This document shows, piece by piece, positions 1-9,094 of a stretch of 64,000 bases of DNA. The DNA comes from an uncultured Bacteroidota bacterium (GTDB taxonomy: Bacteria; Bacteroidota; Bacteroidia; Flavobacteriales; Flavobacteriaceae): the NCBI GenBank assembly GCA_902593165.1, contig CACJHI010000001.1, forward strand, positions 1 through 64,000, in the 5' to 3' direction. A program made the position numbers and the translations under genes. The number at the start of each line of letters is the position of its first letter. Within the stretch, counting starts at the first letter, position 1. Under the pieces are notes generated by a model, which saw only the letters and a program-made list of their open reading frames with translations, did not search any database and was not told where the DNA came from.

Positions 1-2
1 TT

Positions 3-419
3 GAAATTTCTAGATTCTATAATGTTTACGGTCCAGGAGAAAATATTGACGAAAAATTTGGTAATGTAATTGGTATTTGGATATCACAAATAAAAAAAAA
101 TCAACCAGTCTCAATTGTTGGTGATGGTAAACAAAAAAGAGATTTCATACACATTTTTGATTTGGTGGATGGTCTAATTAAAATAGCAGAAACTAACATA
201 AGTAATGCTGATGCCTGGGAATTGGGAACAGGACTAAACTACAGTATAAATGAGTTATTTGGGTTTTTTAACAAAAAGTTTAAAATAAAGAGTATTTATA
301 TTCCGGACCAACCAGGTAATTACAAAAAAACATTAAGAATTAATGATGATGCATTAAAGTTATTAAATTGGAAACCAAAGGATAGATTAAAAAGCCATAT
401 TGAAAACTTAAATATTTGA
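3..419 (+). CDS. NAD-dependent epimerase/dehydratase, C-terminal part (truncated at window start)
   Basis: Frame open from base 3: EISRFYNVYGPGENIDEKFGNVIGIW...QKRDFIHIFDLVDGLI, typical of extended SDR sugar epimerases (RFYNVYGPG, RDFIHIFDLVD). Confidence 0.85.
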   Translation, partial: EISRFYNVYGPGENIDEKFGNVIGIWISQIKKNQPVSIVGDGKQKRDFIHIFDLVDGLIKIAETNISNADAWELGTGLNYSINELFGFFNKKFKIKSIYIPDQPGNYKKTLRINDDALKLLNWKPKDRLKSHIENLNI

Positions 420-1603
420 AAAAAATTGGTATCATAGGTGGAGGAATATTAGGTTTAAGCCTAGGCTATAACTTAGCACTAAAAAAAAAATACTCAATCC
501 ATATTTATGAAAAAGAAGATGAGTTGGGGAAACACCAATCAGGAAATAATAGCGGTGTACTTCATTGTGGGCTTAGCTATAATCCAGGATCATTAAAAGC
601 AAAATTATCAATGGAAGGCATCTCAAAGATGGTAGCATTCTGTAAAATGCATCACATTGATCATGATATTTGTGGAAAGCTTGTTGTTGCTACCAATGAG
701 GATGAAATCAAATCACTACAAAATTTAGCTAAAAGAGGAGTAATGAATGGACTTAGTGGTTTAAGAATGTTAAATAAAAAAGAGCAAATAAAAAGAGAAC
801 CAAATATTAATTCTTTAAAATCTTTACTTGTCCCCGGAGAAGGGATTGTCAATTTTAATCAAGTAATGAATAAATTATCTGAAATTATTAAGGGTGAGGG
901 GGGGAGTATCTTTTTAAACTCACCAGTAAAAAAAATTATTAATCAAAATAATTCTACAATAATAGTCTCAGATAAAAGTGAACATAATTATGATATAATA
1001 ATTAATTGTACTGGCTTATTTTCTGATAGAACTTATACTTCAATCACAGATCAAAAATCACCAATTAAAATAATCCCTTTTAGAGGTGAGTACTTGAAGA
1101 TTAAGAGTCGATATAAAGATATATTCAATCACTTAATTTACCCTGTTCCTAATTCAGACTATCCTTTCTTAGGAGTCCATTTTACAAGAATGATAAATGG
1201 TGATAAAGAGGTAGGCCCTAATGCTGTTCTTGCCTTTAAAAGGGAAGGTTATAAAAATGTAGATATATCAGTATATGATACTTTAGATAGCATATTCTAC
1301 AAAGGGTTTTTAAATTTTTTAAGAAATAATTTTAATTTTGCAATCGGTGAGTTTTCAAGTTCAATTTTTTTATCATCTTTTGTAAAAAAAGCAAAAAAAT
1401 TAATACCAGAAGTAAAAGCTGAGATGTTTGAAAAAGGAAACTCAGGTGTAAGAGCTCAGGCAATGGACTCAAATGGTGAATTAATCATGGACTTTAAAAT
1501 AATAAAACAAAATAATCAAATTCATATTCTTAATGCCCCTTCACCAGGAGCAACTGCCTCACTGTCTATTGCTGACTATATTATTGAGAATCATCTAAAC
1601 TAA
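416..1603 (+). CDS. lhgO: FAD-dependent L-2-hydroxyglutarate oxidase (LhgO-like)
   Basis: N-terminal GIIGGGILGLSLGYNLA FAD motif, SGNNSGVLHCGLSY and C-terminal GNSGVRAQAMD; TTG start overlapping the previous stop. Confidence 0.8.
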   Translation: MKKIGIIGGGILGLSLGYNLALKKKYSIHIYEKEDELGKHQSGNNSGVLHCGLSYNPGSLKAKLSMEGISKMVAFCKMHHIDHDICGKLVVATNEDEIKSLQNLAKRGVMNGLSGLRMLNKKEQIKREPNINSLKSLLVPGEGIVNFNQVMNKLSEIIKGEGGSIFLNSPVKKIINQNNSTIIVSDKSEHNYDIIINCTGLFSDRTYTSITDQKSPIKIIPFRGEYLKIKSRYKDIFNHLIYPVPNSDYPFLGVHFTRMINGDKEVGPNAVLAFKREGYKNVDISVYDTLDSIFYKGFLNFLRNNFNFAIGEFSSSIFLSSFVKKAKKLIPEVKAEMFEKGNSGVRAQAMDSNGELIMDFKIIKQNNQIHILNAPSPGATASLSIADYIIENHLN

Positions 1604-1671
1604 GCTCCTAAATTAACGTCTAAAAGAGAACTATATTAAGCAATAAATATTGCATATTTTAATAATTAGTT

Positions 1672-1679
1672 TAATTTTG
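1672..1679 (+). promoter_or_regulatory. Putative Bacteroidota-type promoter -7 box (TAATTTTG) with TTG at 1650-1652, upstream of rplU
   Basis: TTG-N19-TAATTTTG matches the TTG/TTTG-N19-TAnnTTTG consensus; ends 17 nt before the rplU ATG. Confidence 0.6.
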
Positions 1680-1696
1680 CAATTCAAAAATTAATA

Positions 1697-2158
1697 ATGT
1701 ACGCAGTAGTTGAAATACAAGGGAGCCAATTCAAAGTTGAAAAAGATCAAAAACTTTTTGTAAACAGAATTGATGCAAAAGAAGGCTCAAATATTTCTTT
1801 TGATAATGTCCTTTTAGTTGATGATGGAAAAAAAGTTCAAGTTGGTAAGCCAAATTTATCTGGCACATCAGTTGAAGCTAAAGTCCTTAACCACAAGAAA
1901 GATGATAAGGTTATTGTTTTTAAAAAGAAAAGACGTAAAGGTTACAAAGTAAAAAACGGTCATAGACAAGCAATAACTGAAATTATTATTCAAGGTATAA
2001 AAGAGAAAAAGACTACTCCAAAAAAAGATTTAGACACTGCAAAGAAGACAACAGCTTCAAAGAAGGCAACAGCTTCAAAGAAGGCAACGGCTGCAAAGAA
2101 GGCAACGGCTGCAAAGAAGACAACGGCTTCAAAGAAAACAACAGCTGCAAAAAAATAA
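1697..2158 (+). CDS. rplU: 50S ribosomal protein L21 with Lys/Ala/Thr-rich C-terminal extension
   Basis: MYAVVEIQGSQFKVEKDQKLFVNRI...KKKRRKGYKVKNGHRQAITEI, then KKxTA repeats; followed by rpmA. Confidence 0.95.
   Translation: MYAVVEIQGSQFKVEKDQKLFVNRIDAKEGSNISFDNVLLVDDGKKVQVGKPNLSGTSVEAKVLNHKKDDKVIVFKKKRRKGYKVKNGHRQAITEIIIQGIKEKKTTPKKDLDTAKKTTASKKATASKKATAAKKATAAKKTTASKKTTAAKK
2042..2155 (+). repeat. In-frame tandem repeat, 18-bp unit, six copies plus a partial copy, coding KK(T/A)TA(S/A)
   Basis: aagaagacaacagcttca / aagaaggcaacagcttca / aagaaggcaacggctgca / aagaaggcaacggctgca / aagaagacaacggcttca / aagaaaacaacagctgca / aaaaaa. Confidence 0.9.
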
Positions 2159-2164
2159 TTAGTT

Positions 2165-2425
2165 ATGGCACATAAAAAAGGAGTTGGTAGTTCAAAAAAT
2201 GGTAGAGAATCTGAGTCGAAACGACTTGGTGTTAAAATATTTGGTGGACAATTTGCTAAGGCTGGTAATATAATTGTAAGGCAGAGAGGGACTGTCCATA
2301 ACCCTGGAGAAAACGTTTACCTTGGAAAGGATCACACACTTCATGCTAAAATTGATGGTATTGTTACGTTCAAAAAGAAGTCAAACAATAAATCTTTTGT
2401 CTCAATAGAGCCAGTTAAGGCTTAA
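2165..2425 (+). CDS. rpmA: 50S ribosomal protein L27
   Basis: [43 protein letters not shown]. Confidence 0.97.
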   Translation: MAHKKGVGSSKNGRESESKRLGVKIFGGQFAKAGNIIVRQRGTVHNPGENVYLGKDHTLHAKIDGIVTFKKKSNNKSFVSIEPVKA

Positions 2426-3744
2426 TATCTATAATATTCTGGTTTGTATGGTCCATTAACCTGGACACCAATATATTTAGCTTGATCTTCTGATAAGTCC
2501 TCAAGTTCTACTCCAAGTTTATCTAAATGAAGCTTAGCAACCATTTCGTCTAAGTTCTTAGGTAGCATGTAAACTTTGTTTTCATAGCTTTTAGAGTTAC
2601 TCCATAACTCTATTTGAGCAAGCACTTGGTTTGTAAAAGAGTTACTCATTACAAAGCTTGGATGTCCTGTAGCACAACCTAAATTTACAAGCCTACCCTC
2701 AGCCAATATTATTATTTCTTTATCCTTATTTATCCTGTATGAATCAACTTGAGGTTTAATTGTAGTCTTATTATCACCAAAGTTAGATTCCAACCAATTC
2801 ATGTCTATTTCATTATCAAAATGTCCTATGTTACAGACTATGGTTTTATCTTTCATCTTCATAAAAGAATTTTGATTAACAATATCTTTATTACCTGTAG
2901 CAGTCACAACAATATCTGCATTTGCAACTACATTTTCCAGTCTTTTAACTTCAAATCCATCCATCGATGCCTGAAGTGCACAAATTGGATCTATCTCGGT
3001 AACTGTAACTATTGATCCAGCTCCCCTAAAGGATGCAGCAGTTCCTTTTCCAACATCTCCATATCCACATACAACTACTTTTTTCCCAGCAAGCATGATA
3101 TCAGTTGCTCTTCTAACAGCATCTACTGCACTTTCTTTACAACCATACTTGTTATCAAATTTAGATTTTGTGACAGAATCATTCACATTAATAGCAGGCA
3201 TGGGTAGTGTACCATTTTTCATTCTATCATATAATCTATGAACACCAGTAGTAGTTTCTTCTGAAAGTCCTTTAATACCTGCCACAAGTTCTGGATAATC
3301 ATCTAAAACCATATTAGTTAAATCACCACCATCGTCTAAAATCAGATTAAGTGGCTTCTTTTCTTCTCCAAAAAATAATGTCTGTTCTATACACCAGTTA
3401 AATTCTTCTTCTGTCATTCCCTTCCATGCATAGACAGGTATGCCATTGGCAGCAACTGCAGCAGCAGCATGATCTTGAGTTGAGAAAATATTACAAGAAC
3501 TCCATGTTACTTCTGCACCTAGATCAACAAGTGTTTCAATAAGTACAGCTGTCTGAATTGTCATATGAAGACAACCTGCAATTCTAGCATCTTTAAGTGG
3601 TTTGTCTTTTTTAAACTTTTTTCTTAAAGCCATAAGACCAGGCATTTCAGCCTCAGCTAGCTTAATCTCTTTTCTTCCCCATTCTGCAAGAGAAATATCT
3701 TTAACTTTATATGCAGTATATTTATTATCAGTCTTATTCTTCAT
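2422..3744 (-). CDS. ahcY: Adenosylhomocysteinase
   Basis: [29 protein letters not shown]...[17 protein letters not shown]...[11 protein letters not shown]. Confidence 0.97.
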   Translation of the reverse strand: MKNKTDNKYTAYKVKDISLAEWGRKEIKLAEAEMPGLMALRKKFKKDKPLKDARIAGCLHMTIQTAVLIETLVDLGAEVTWSSCNIFSTQDHAAAAVAANGIPVYAWKGMTEEEFNWCIEQTLFFGEEKKPLNLILDDGGDLTNMVLDDYPELVAGIKGLSEETTTGVHRLYDRMKNGTLPMPAINVNDSVTKSKFDNKYGCKESAVDAVRRATDIMLAGKKVVVCGYGDVGKGTAASFRGAGSIVTVTEIDPICALQASMDGFEVKRLENVVANADIVVTATGNKDIVNQNSFMKMKDKTIVCNIGHFDNEIDMNWLESNFGDNKTTIKPQVDSYRINKDKEIIILAEGRLVNLGCATGHPSFVMSNSFTNQVLAQIELWSNSKSYENKVYMLPKNLDEMVAKLHLDKLGVELEDLSEDQAKYIGVQVNGPYKPEYYRY

Positions 3745-3760
3745 AATTATATTTATGATG

Positions 3761-3768
3761 CAAAAATA
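3761..3768 (-). promoter_or_regulatory. Putative promoter -7 box TATTTTTG with upstream TTTG at 20 bp spacing, for ahcY
   Basis: Reverse complement reads TTTG-N20-TATTTTTG, 16 nt upstream of the ahcY start. Confidence 0.5.
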
Positions 3769-3791
3769 AACTTAAAAATCAATTATATCAA

Positions 3792-4406
3792 ATGCCATTT
3801 CTTAAAGATTTCATAATAAATCAGAATACAAAAATTAAGTTATGGGAGGTTCATCTAGGTGAACTGAATTACCAAGGTTTAGATGAGCATGATACTGACC
3901 TTATAAAATTGAAGAAAAATGACCTAGCTAAAGAACAATTTTTGGCTGTAAGGAAGACCTTAGAACTTGAGAACCCAAATTTTAAAATAAGATATGATAA
4001 AACAGGGATGCCCTCAATTAACTCAGATTTAAATATATCAATATCACATTCAAACTTTATGGCAGCTGTTGTTTTTTCAAGTATAAGTAAAACAGGTATT
4101 GATATTGAGCTAAAAGACACTAAAATTGTCAATATTAAAGATAAGTTTCTCAATGAATCTGAAAAGCTAAATGCTGAATATGAAACTAATATTGATTATT
4201 TAACAAAGATATGGACGGCAAAGGAATCTATCTACAAGGCACTTGGAATAAAGGGTATTTCTTTCTCGGACAATATTATAATTAAAAAATTATCAAATAA
4301 TAGAGGCATAGGACATTATATAAACGGAAAAGAAAATGATAAATTTGATTTGATTTTTTTTTCAATAGATGATTATATCCTTTGTTATGCTCAATCAAAC
4401 AATTAA
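3792..4406 (+). CDS. 4'-phosphopantetheinyl transferase superfamily protein
   Basis: NISISHSNFMAAVVFS...GIDIELKD...TKIWTAKESIYKALG motifs. Confidence 0.85.
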   Translation: MPFLKDFIINQNTKIKLWEVHLGELNYQGLDEHDTDLIKLKKNDLAKEQFLAVRKTLELENPNFKIRYDKTGMPSINSDLNISISHSNFMAAVVFSSISKTGIDIELKDTKIVNIKDKFLNESEKLNAEYETNIDYLTKIWTAKESIYKALGIKGISFSDNIIIKKLSNNRGIGHYINGKENDKFDLIFFSIDDYILCYAQSNN

Positions 4407-4408
4407 TT

Positions 4409-5035
4409 ATGAGTGATATAATTGATTTTTTATTTTCTCAGTACTCAACTTATTCAGATACATTTATTTTTCTTGAAATTTTTGCAGTAGGAATGAACAT
4501 TATTAGCGTTGTATATGCAAAACAAAATAATATTTTGGTATATCCAACAGGACTTATTGGAACAGGAATATTTGTTTATATACTTTTTAATTTCTCTCTT
4601 TTAGGTGATATGATAATTAATGGATACTTCTTTATCATGTCCATCTATGGATGGTATTATTGGTCAAGAAAAAAGGATGAAGTATTTATAAATAATGTTT
4701 CTAGACTTGAAAAAAGGGAATATATACAATTAATCTTTTTAGCTGTAGGAAGCCTTCTTTTCATCTATTTTATATACGTTCAGTTTGATAAATGGAACAG
4801 TTGGACAGCATATGTTGATAATATAACCACTGCTATTTTCTTTGTTGCTATGTGGTTAATGGCTAAGAGGAAAGTTGAAAGTTGGATATTCTGGATTATA
4901 GGAGATTTAATAACAGTTCCTCTTTATTTCTATAAAGGATTGACAATTTCCTCACTTCAGTATATTATTTTTACAGTGTTAGCAATATTAGGCTACATAT
5001 CATGGAAAAAAATCTTACTCAAAACGAATCATTAA
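4409..5035 (+). CDS. pnuC: PnuC-family nicotinamide riboside/thiamine transporter
   Basis: Polytopic; YPTGLIGTGIFVYI, YGWYYWSRKKDE, NWTAYVDN-like region. ATG at 4409 preferred over the TTG at 4382 in the ORF track. Confidence 0.8.
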   Translation: MSDIIDFLFSQYSTYSDTFIFLEIFAVGMNIISVVYAKQNNILVYPTGLIGTGIFVYILFNFSLLGDMIINGYFFIMSIYGWYYWSRKKDEVFINNVSRLEKREYIQLIFLAVGSLLFIYFIYVQFDKWNSWTAYVDNITTAIFFVAMWLMAKRKVESWIFWIIGDLITVPLYFYKGLTISSLQYIIFTVLAILGYISWKKILLKTNH

Positions 5036-5571
5036 TTAAGAGGGTTGTTATTTGTGGTCCTGAATCAACAGGTAAGTCAACTTTGACAGTAAAACTTGCA
5101 TCCTATTTTAAGACTAACTACGTGAGTGAATATGCAAGAGATTATCTTCAAAGTAAATGGGATGATAAAAAAGAAGTATGTAATAAAGAAGATCTAATAA
5201 AGATAGCTAAAGGTCAAGTTGAAAGAGAAAACACTAATATTAACAATTCTAATAAATTACTATTTTGTGATACGAACATTTTAACAACTATTGCATGGTC
5301 AAAAACTCATTTTGATGGATTCTGTGATCCATGGCTTATTAAACAATCAAAATTATTAAAATATGACTATTACCTAATTCTTAATACAGATACTTCATGG
5401 ATAAGAGATGATTTAAGAGATAGACCAAATGATCGTAAAAAAATGTTTTCTGCTCATAAAGAGGAACTTAAGCTATGCCACGTAAAATTTGATATAATTA
5501 CCGGTTCAGATTTTGAAGAAAGATTTCAACAAGCCATAGATCTAATTAAAAAAAAAATTAACTTTGATTAA
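5002..5571 (+). CDS. AAA-type ATPase / NadR-like nicotinamide-nucleotide kinase domain
   Basis: VVICGPESTGKSTLTVKLASYFKTNYVSEYARDYL Walker A and NadR-type motif; LFCDTNILTTIAWS. Confidence 0.8.
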   Translation: MEKNLTQNESLIKRVVICGPESTGKSTLTVKLASYFKTNYVSEYARDYLQSKWDDKKEVCNKEDLIKIAKGQVERENTNINNSNKLLFCDTNILTTIAWSKTHFDGFCDPWLIKQSKLLKYDYYLILNTDTSWIRDDLRDRPNDRKKMFSAHKEELKLCHVKFDIITGSDFEERFQQAIDLIKKKINFD

Positions 5572-5642
5572 AATTGGGGTGCTTAAAGTAAGCTGAGATT
5601 AAACCCATAGAACTTAGACAGGTAATACTGTGAAAGGAATTT
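5571..5642 (+). promoter_or_regulatory. TPP (thi-box) riboswitch aptamer upstream of TonB-dependent receptor
   Basis: GGGGTGC...CTGAGA...ACCC...ACTTAGACAGGTAATACTGTGAAAGGAA matches thi-box conserved blocks; helices: P1 AAATT/AATTT, P2 GGGT/ACCC, P3 GCTTA-AAG-TAAGC, P5 ACAG-GTAATA-CTGT. Confidence 0.9.
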
Positions 5643-5645
5643 ATT

Positions 5646-7802
5646 ATGAAAAAATACTTCTTTTTTGTACTAATTAGTGCAAATATCTACTCACAAAATA
5701 TTCAAAATAATCAATTACTAGATTCAATTGCTGATATTGTTAATCTAGATGAAGTTACTGTAAACTCACTTAGAGCAAAGGATAACTCTCCAGTACCATT
5801 TGTAAATATTTCAAAAAAAGATCTAGAGAACACAAACTTAGCTCAAGACCTACCAACGCTTTTAAAGAACACACCATCAGTATTAACAACTTCTGACTCA
5901 GGCTCAGGTATTGGATACTCTTCAATAAGAGTAAGAGGCTCTGATCAATCAAGAGTTAATGTGACCATAAATGGAGTTCCATATAATGATTCAGAGTCAA
6001 TGAGTGTTTATTGGGTTAATTTACCAGATTTTGCATCTTCAATTGAAAGTATACAAATTCAAAGGGGAGTAGGTACATCAACAAATGGCTCTGCCGCTTT
6101 TGGTGGGAGTATAAATATTCAAACAAATGCAGCATCAGATGTTGCATTATTTGAAATAAATAATTCACTTGGCAGTTTTAACTCTGTAAAAAATTCTGTT
6201 AGTTTTTCAACTGGATTTATAAATGACAAATTTGAATTATCAGGAAGATTATCTAGAATTAAATCTGGAGGTTACATTGATAGATCTGGATCTAAACTTC
6301 GATCCTATTTTTTACAAGGGATCTACAAAGACTCAAATACTTTAATAAAATTATTGAATTTTGCAGGACATGAAATTACAGACCAGGCATGGTTTGGGAT
6401 TGATTCCTCTACTTTAGAATCAAATCGAAGATATAATCCAGCAGGAGAATACTATGATAAAAATGGAAATGTTTTGTATTATGATAATCAGGATGATAAT
6501 TATAAGCAAGATCATTATCAACTACATTGGAACCAAGACTATGAAAATGGATGGATTTCAAATTTTGGACTTCACTATACTTATGGTCGAGGATTTTTTG
6601 AAAATTATAATTTAGCTTTTGATAGCAACTCATCAGATAATATTGATAGAAGATGGTTAGATAATGATTTCTATGGTTTAATATTTAGCTTTAATAATGG
6701 CTCTGATGATTATAATGCAATAATTGGTGGATCATACAATAAGTATGAAGGGGAGCATTTTGGAGAATATTTGTGGAGTGCAGGTTCTAATCAATTAAGC
6801 AATTTTAAAGAAAGATTTTATAGTGATTATGGAAATAAGTCAGAACTTAATTTCTACGCAAAGCTTGATTATTATTTATCTAAAAACTTATCTATATATG
6901 GAGACGTTCAGTATAGAAATATAGATTACAATGCTAGTATTACTCCTTATTCTGTTATCTCAGGGTATGTTGAGCAGGGATATGACAAAATTGATAAAAA
7001 ATTTAATTTTTTTAATCCTAAAATTGGACTTAACTATAATCATAATGAAAATAATCAATTCTATATTTCTTATGCAAGAGCTCAAAGAGAACCAACTCGT
7101 GCAGATTATGCAAATGGAAGTCCAAACCCAGAAAAACTTGATGACTTTGAGTTAGGATGGCGAAGAAACTTTAATAGCTTCTCTATAAATTTAAATGCTT
7201 TTTATATGTTATATGATGACCAGTTAGTATTAACTGGTGAAAGAGATATTAATGGCTATGAAATCAGAACAAATGTTGGTGAATCATATAGATTAGGGCT
7301 AGAGATTGACACTAGATTATTCATCAATTCAAGTCTAGATATCGAGTCAAACCTTTCAATAAGTGAAAACAAAAACAAAAATTTATTTTTCAGTTTCGAC
7401 GGAGAGTTAAAGGACTATGGAAATACAGATATAGCCTACTCCCCTAAGTTTATCGCTAATAATATTATTAATTTTTACCCTAATGATAAAACCTCAGTCT
7501 CATTAAGATCTAATTACATAAGCGAACAGTTTTTTGCACAAACAAATTCTCCTATCTCTAAGTTGGATTCTTTCTTTACAAATGACTTAAATCTTTCACA
7601 TGAAATTTATTTAAATGATTTTGTTGATGAATTAAAAATTAAATTATTGATAAATAACATTTTTGACCTAGAATATACTAGTTACGGGGGGTATTACACA
7701 TATGATGTTCCAGAGGGAAATAGTTTAAAAACATATGAAGGAACTTATTATTATCCTCAATCTGGTATAAACCTTCTATTGGGTATAGATATTAAGTTTT
7801 AA
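5646..7802 (+). CDS. TonB-dependent outer-membrane receptor (putative thiamine/thiamine-derivative uptake)
   Basis: Plug domain: LDEVTVNSLRAKDNSPVPFVNISKKDLEN...IRVRGSDQSRVNVTINGVPYND...SIQIQRGVGTSTNGSAAFGGSINIQT; C-terminal aromatic (GIDIKF); preceded by TPP riboswitch. Confidence 0.92.
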   Translation: MKKYFFFVLISANIYSQNIQNNQLLDSIADIVNLDEVTVNSLRAKDNSPVPFVNISKKDLENTNLAQDLPTLLKNTPSVLTTSDSGSGIGYSSIRVRGSDQSRVNVTINGVPYNDSESMSVYWVNLPDFASSIESIQIQRGVGTSTNGSAAFGGSINIQTNAASDVALFEINNSLGSFNSVKNSVSFSTGFINDKFELSGRLSRIKSGGYIDRSGSKLRSYFLQGIYKDSNTLIKLLNFAGHEITDQAWFGIDSSTLESNRRYNPAGEYYDKNGNVLYYDNQDDNYKQDHYQLHWNQDYENGWISNFGLHYTYGRGFFENYNLAFDSNSSDNIDRRWLDNDFYGLIFSFNNGSDDYNAIIGGSYNKYEGEHFGEYLWSAGSNQLSNFKERFYSDYGNKSELNFYAKLDYYLSKNLSIYGDVQYRNIDYNASITPYSVISGYVEQGYDKIDKKFNFFNPKIGLNYNHNENNQFYISYARAQREPTRADYANGSPNPEKLDDFELGWRRNFNSFSINLNAFYMLYDDQLVLTGERDINGYEIRTNVGESYRLGLEIDTRLFINSSLDIESNLSISENKNKNLFFSFDGELKDYGNTDIAYSPKFIANNIINFYPNDKTSVSLRSNYISEQFFAQTNSPISKLDSFFTNDLNLSHEIYLNDFVDELKIKLLINNIFDLEYTSYGGYYTYDVPEGNSLKTYEGTYYYPQSGINLLLGIDIKF

Positions 7803-7832
7803 ACAAAATATTTTGTAAATTAGTGTTACATG

Positions 7833-7854
7833 TCCCCTTTAATAGGGGATTTTT
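7833..7854 (+). terminator. Intrinsic terminator-like hairpin between TonB receptor and greA
   Basis: TCCCCT-TTAAT-AGGGGA stem-loop followed by TTTTT. Confidence 0.6.
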
Positions 7855-7863
7855 GCATTGAAT

Positions 7864-8337
7864 ATGGGTAATATTTCATATTATACTGAAAAAGGCTTAA
7901 AAGAGCTCAGAGATAAATTAGCACAGCTTAAAGATGTGGAAAGACCTCGTGCGTCTCAGGCAATTGCTGAGGCAAGAGACAAAGGAGATCTAAGTGAAAA
8001 TGCGGAATATGATGCTGCAAAAGAAGCCCAGGGTATGCTTGAATTAGAGATTTCAAAACTTGAAGAGACGCTTTCAAATGCTAGAATTATTGATGAATCA
8101 AAATTAGACTCTTCAAAAGTACTTGTTCACTCGACAGTAAAGATTAAAAACCTCACTAATTCAGCTATTATGGAATATAAGCTCGTTGCGCAAAGTGAGG
8201 CAAACCTTGCTCAAAGAAAAATATCAGTTGACTCTCCAATTGGTAAAGGGCTATTAGGTAAAAAGACAGGTGATGTTGCAGAGATAGTTATACCAAGTGG
8301 GAATGTTAAATTTGAAATTCTAGAAATTTCAAGATAA
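7864..8337 (+). CDS. greA: Transcription elongation factor GreA
   Basis: SYYTEKGLKELRDKLAQLKDVERPRASQAIAEARDKGDLSENAEYDAAKEAQG; ATG at 7864 preferred over TTG at 7858. Confidence 0.95.
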   Translation: MGNISYYTEKGLKELRDKLAQLKDVERPRASQAIAEARDKGDLSENAEYDAAKEAQGMLELEISKLEETLSNARIIDESKLDSSKVLVHSTVKIKNLTNSAIMEYKLVAQSEANLAQRKISVDSPIGKGLLGKKTGDVAEIVIPSGNVKFEILEISR

Positions 8338-8726
8338 TGGCATCAATTTTTTCTAAAATAATATCAGGAGAAATACCATCATTTAAAATTCATGAAGATG
8401 ACAATTTTCTTGCATTCTTGGATATAAATCCAAATGCTTTAGGTCATACTTTATGTATACCCAAAAAAGAAATTGATCAGATATTTGATTTAGATGATGA
8501 AACTTTGTCAGAGTTAATTGTTTTTTCGAAAAAAGTTGCTAACGCAATAAAAAAAGCTGTAGTTTGCGAGAGAGTAGGTATGAGTGTCATTGGACTTGAG
8601 GTTCCCCATGTTCATGTCCATCTTATTCCGATAAATAATATGGATGATATGTCTTTTGATACTAAAATAAGTATGACAGAGAGTCAATTTAATGAAACTA
8701 TGAACAAAATAAAATCTTATATATAA
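8337..8726 (+). CDS. HIT family hydrolase
   Basis: SIFSKIISGEIPSFKIHEDDNFLAFLDINPNALGHTL...VPHVHVHLIP histidine triad. Confidence 0.93.
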   Translation: MASIFSKIISGEIPSFKIHEDDNFLAFLDINPNALGHTLCIPKKEIDQIFDLDDETLSELIVFSKKVANAIKKAVVCERVGMSVIGLEVPHVHVHLIPINNMDDMSFDTKISMTESQFNETMNKIKSYI

Positions 8727-9094
8727 TGGAATTACTAGGAAAAATAAAACTTATTGGAGATATAAAGACATACGGAGACAATGGCTTTCGTAAAAGAGAA
8801 TTAGTATTAACCACTGAGGACCAATACCCTCAGCACATATTGATTGAATTTGTTCAGAATAATTGTGAGCTTCTTGATAACTTCAGTATTGGACAAACAG
8901 TTAGGATAGGTATAAACATTAGAGGAAGAGAATGGGAAAGCCCAGATCAAGGGACAAAATATTTTAATTCTATCCAGGGATGGAGAATCGAGTCACTAGA
9001 TGATCAAGTTATGGATTCAGCACCAGCTGATTTACCTATGGAACCTGATACAGACTCACCAAGTGATTTAACGGAAGATGACTTACCATTTTAG
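8726..9094 (+). CDS. DUF3127 domain-containing protein
   Basis: GKIKLIGDIKTYGDNGFRKRELVLTTEDQYPQHILIEF...NIRGREWESP; acidic ssDNA-binding-like C-terminus EDDLPF. Confidence 0.8.
   Translation: MELLGKIKLIGDIKTYGDNGFRKRELVLTTEDQYPQHILIEFVQNNCELLDNFSIGQTVRIGINIRGREWESPDQGTKYFNSIQGWRIESLDDQVMDSAPADLPMEPDTDSPSDLTEDDLPF

Noticed and set aside
2749-3015. 88-aa ORF antisense to ahcY
   Set aside because: Inside a highly conserved gene; His/Ile/Cys-rich translation without recognisable family.
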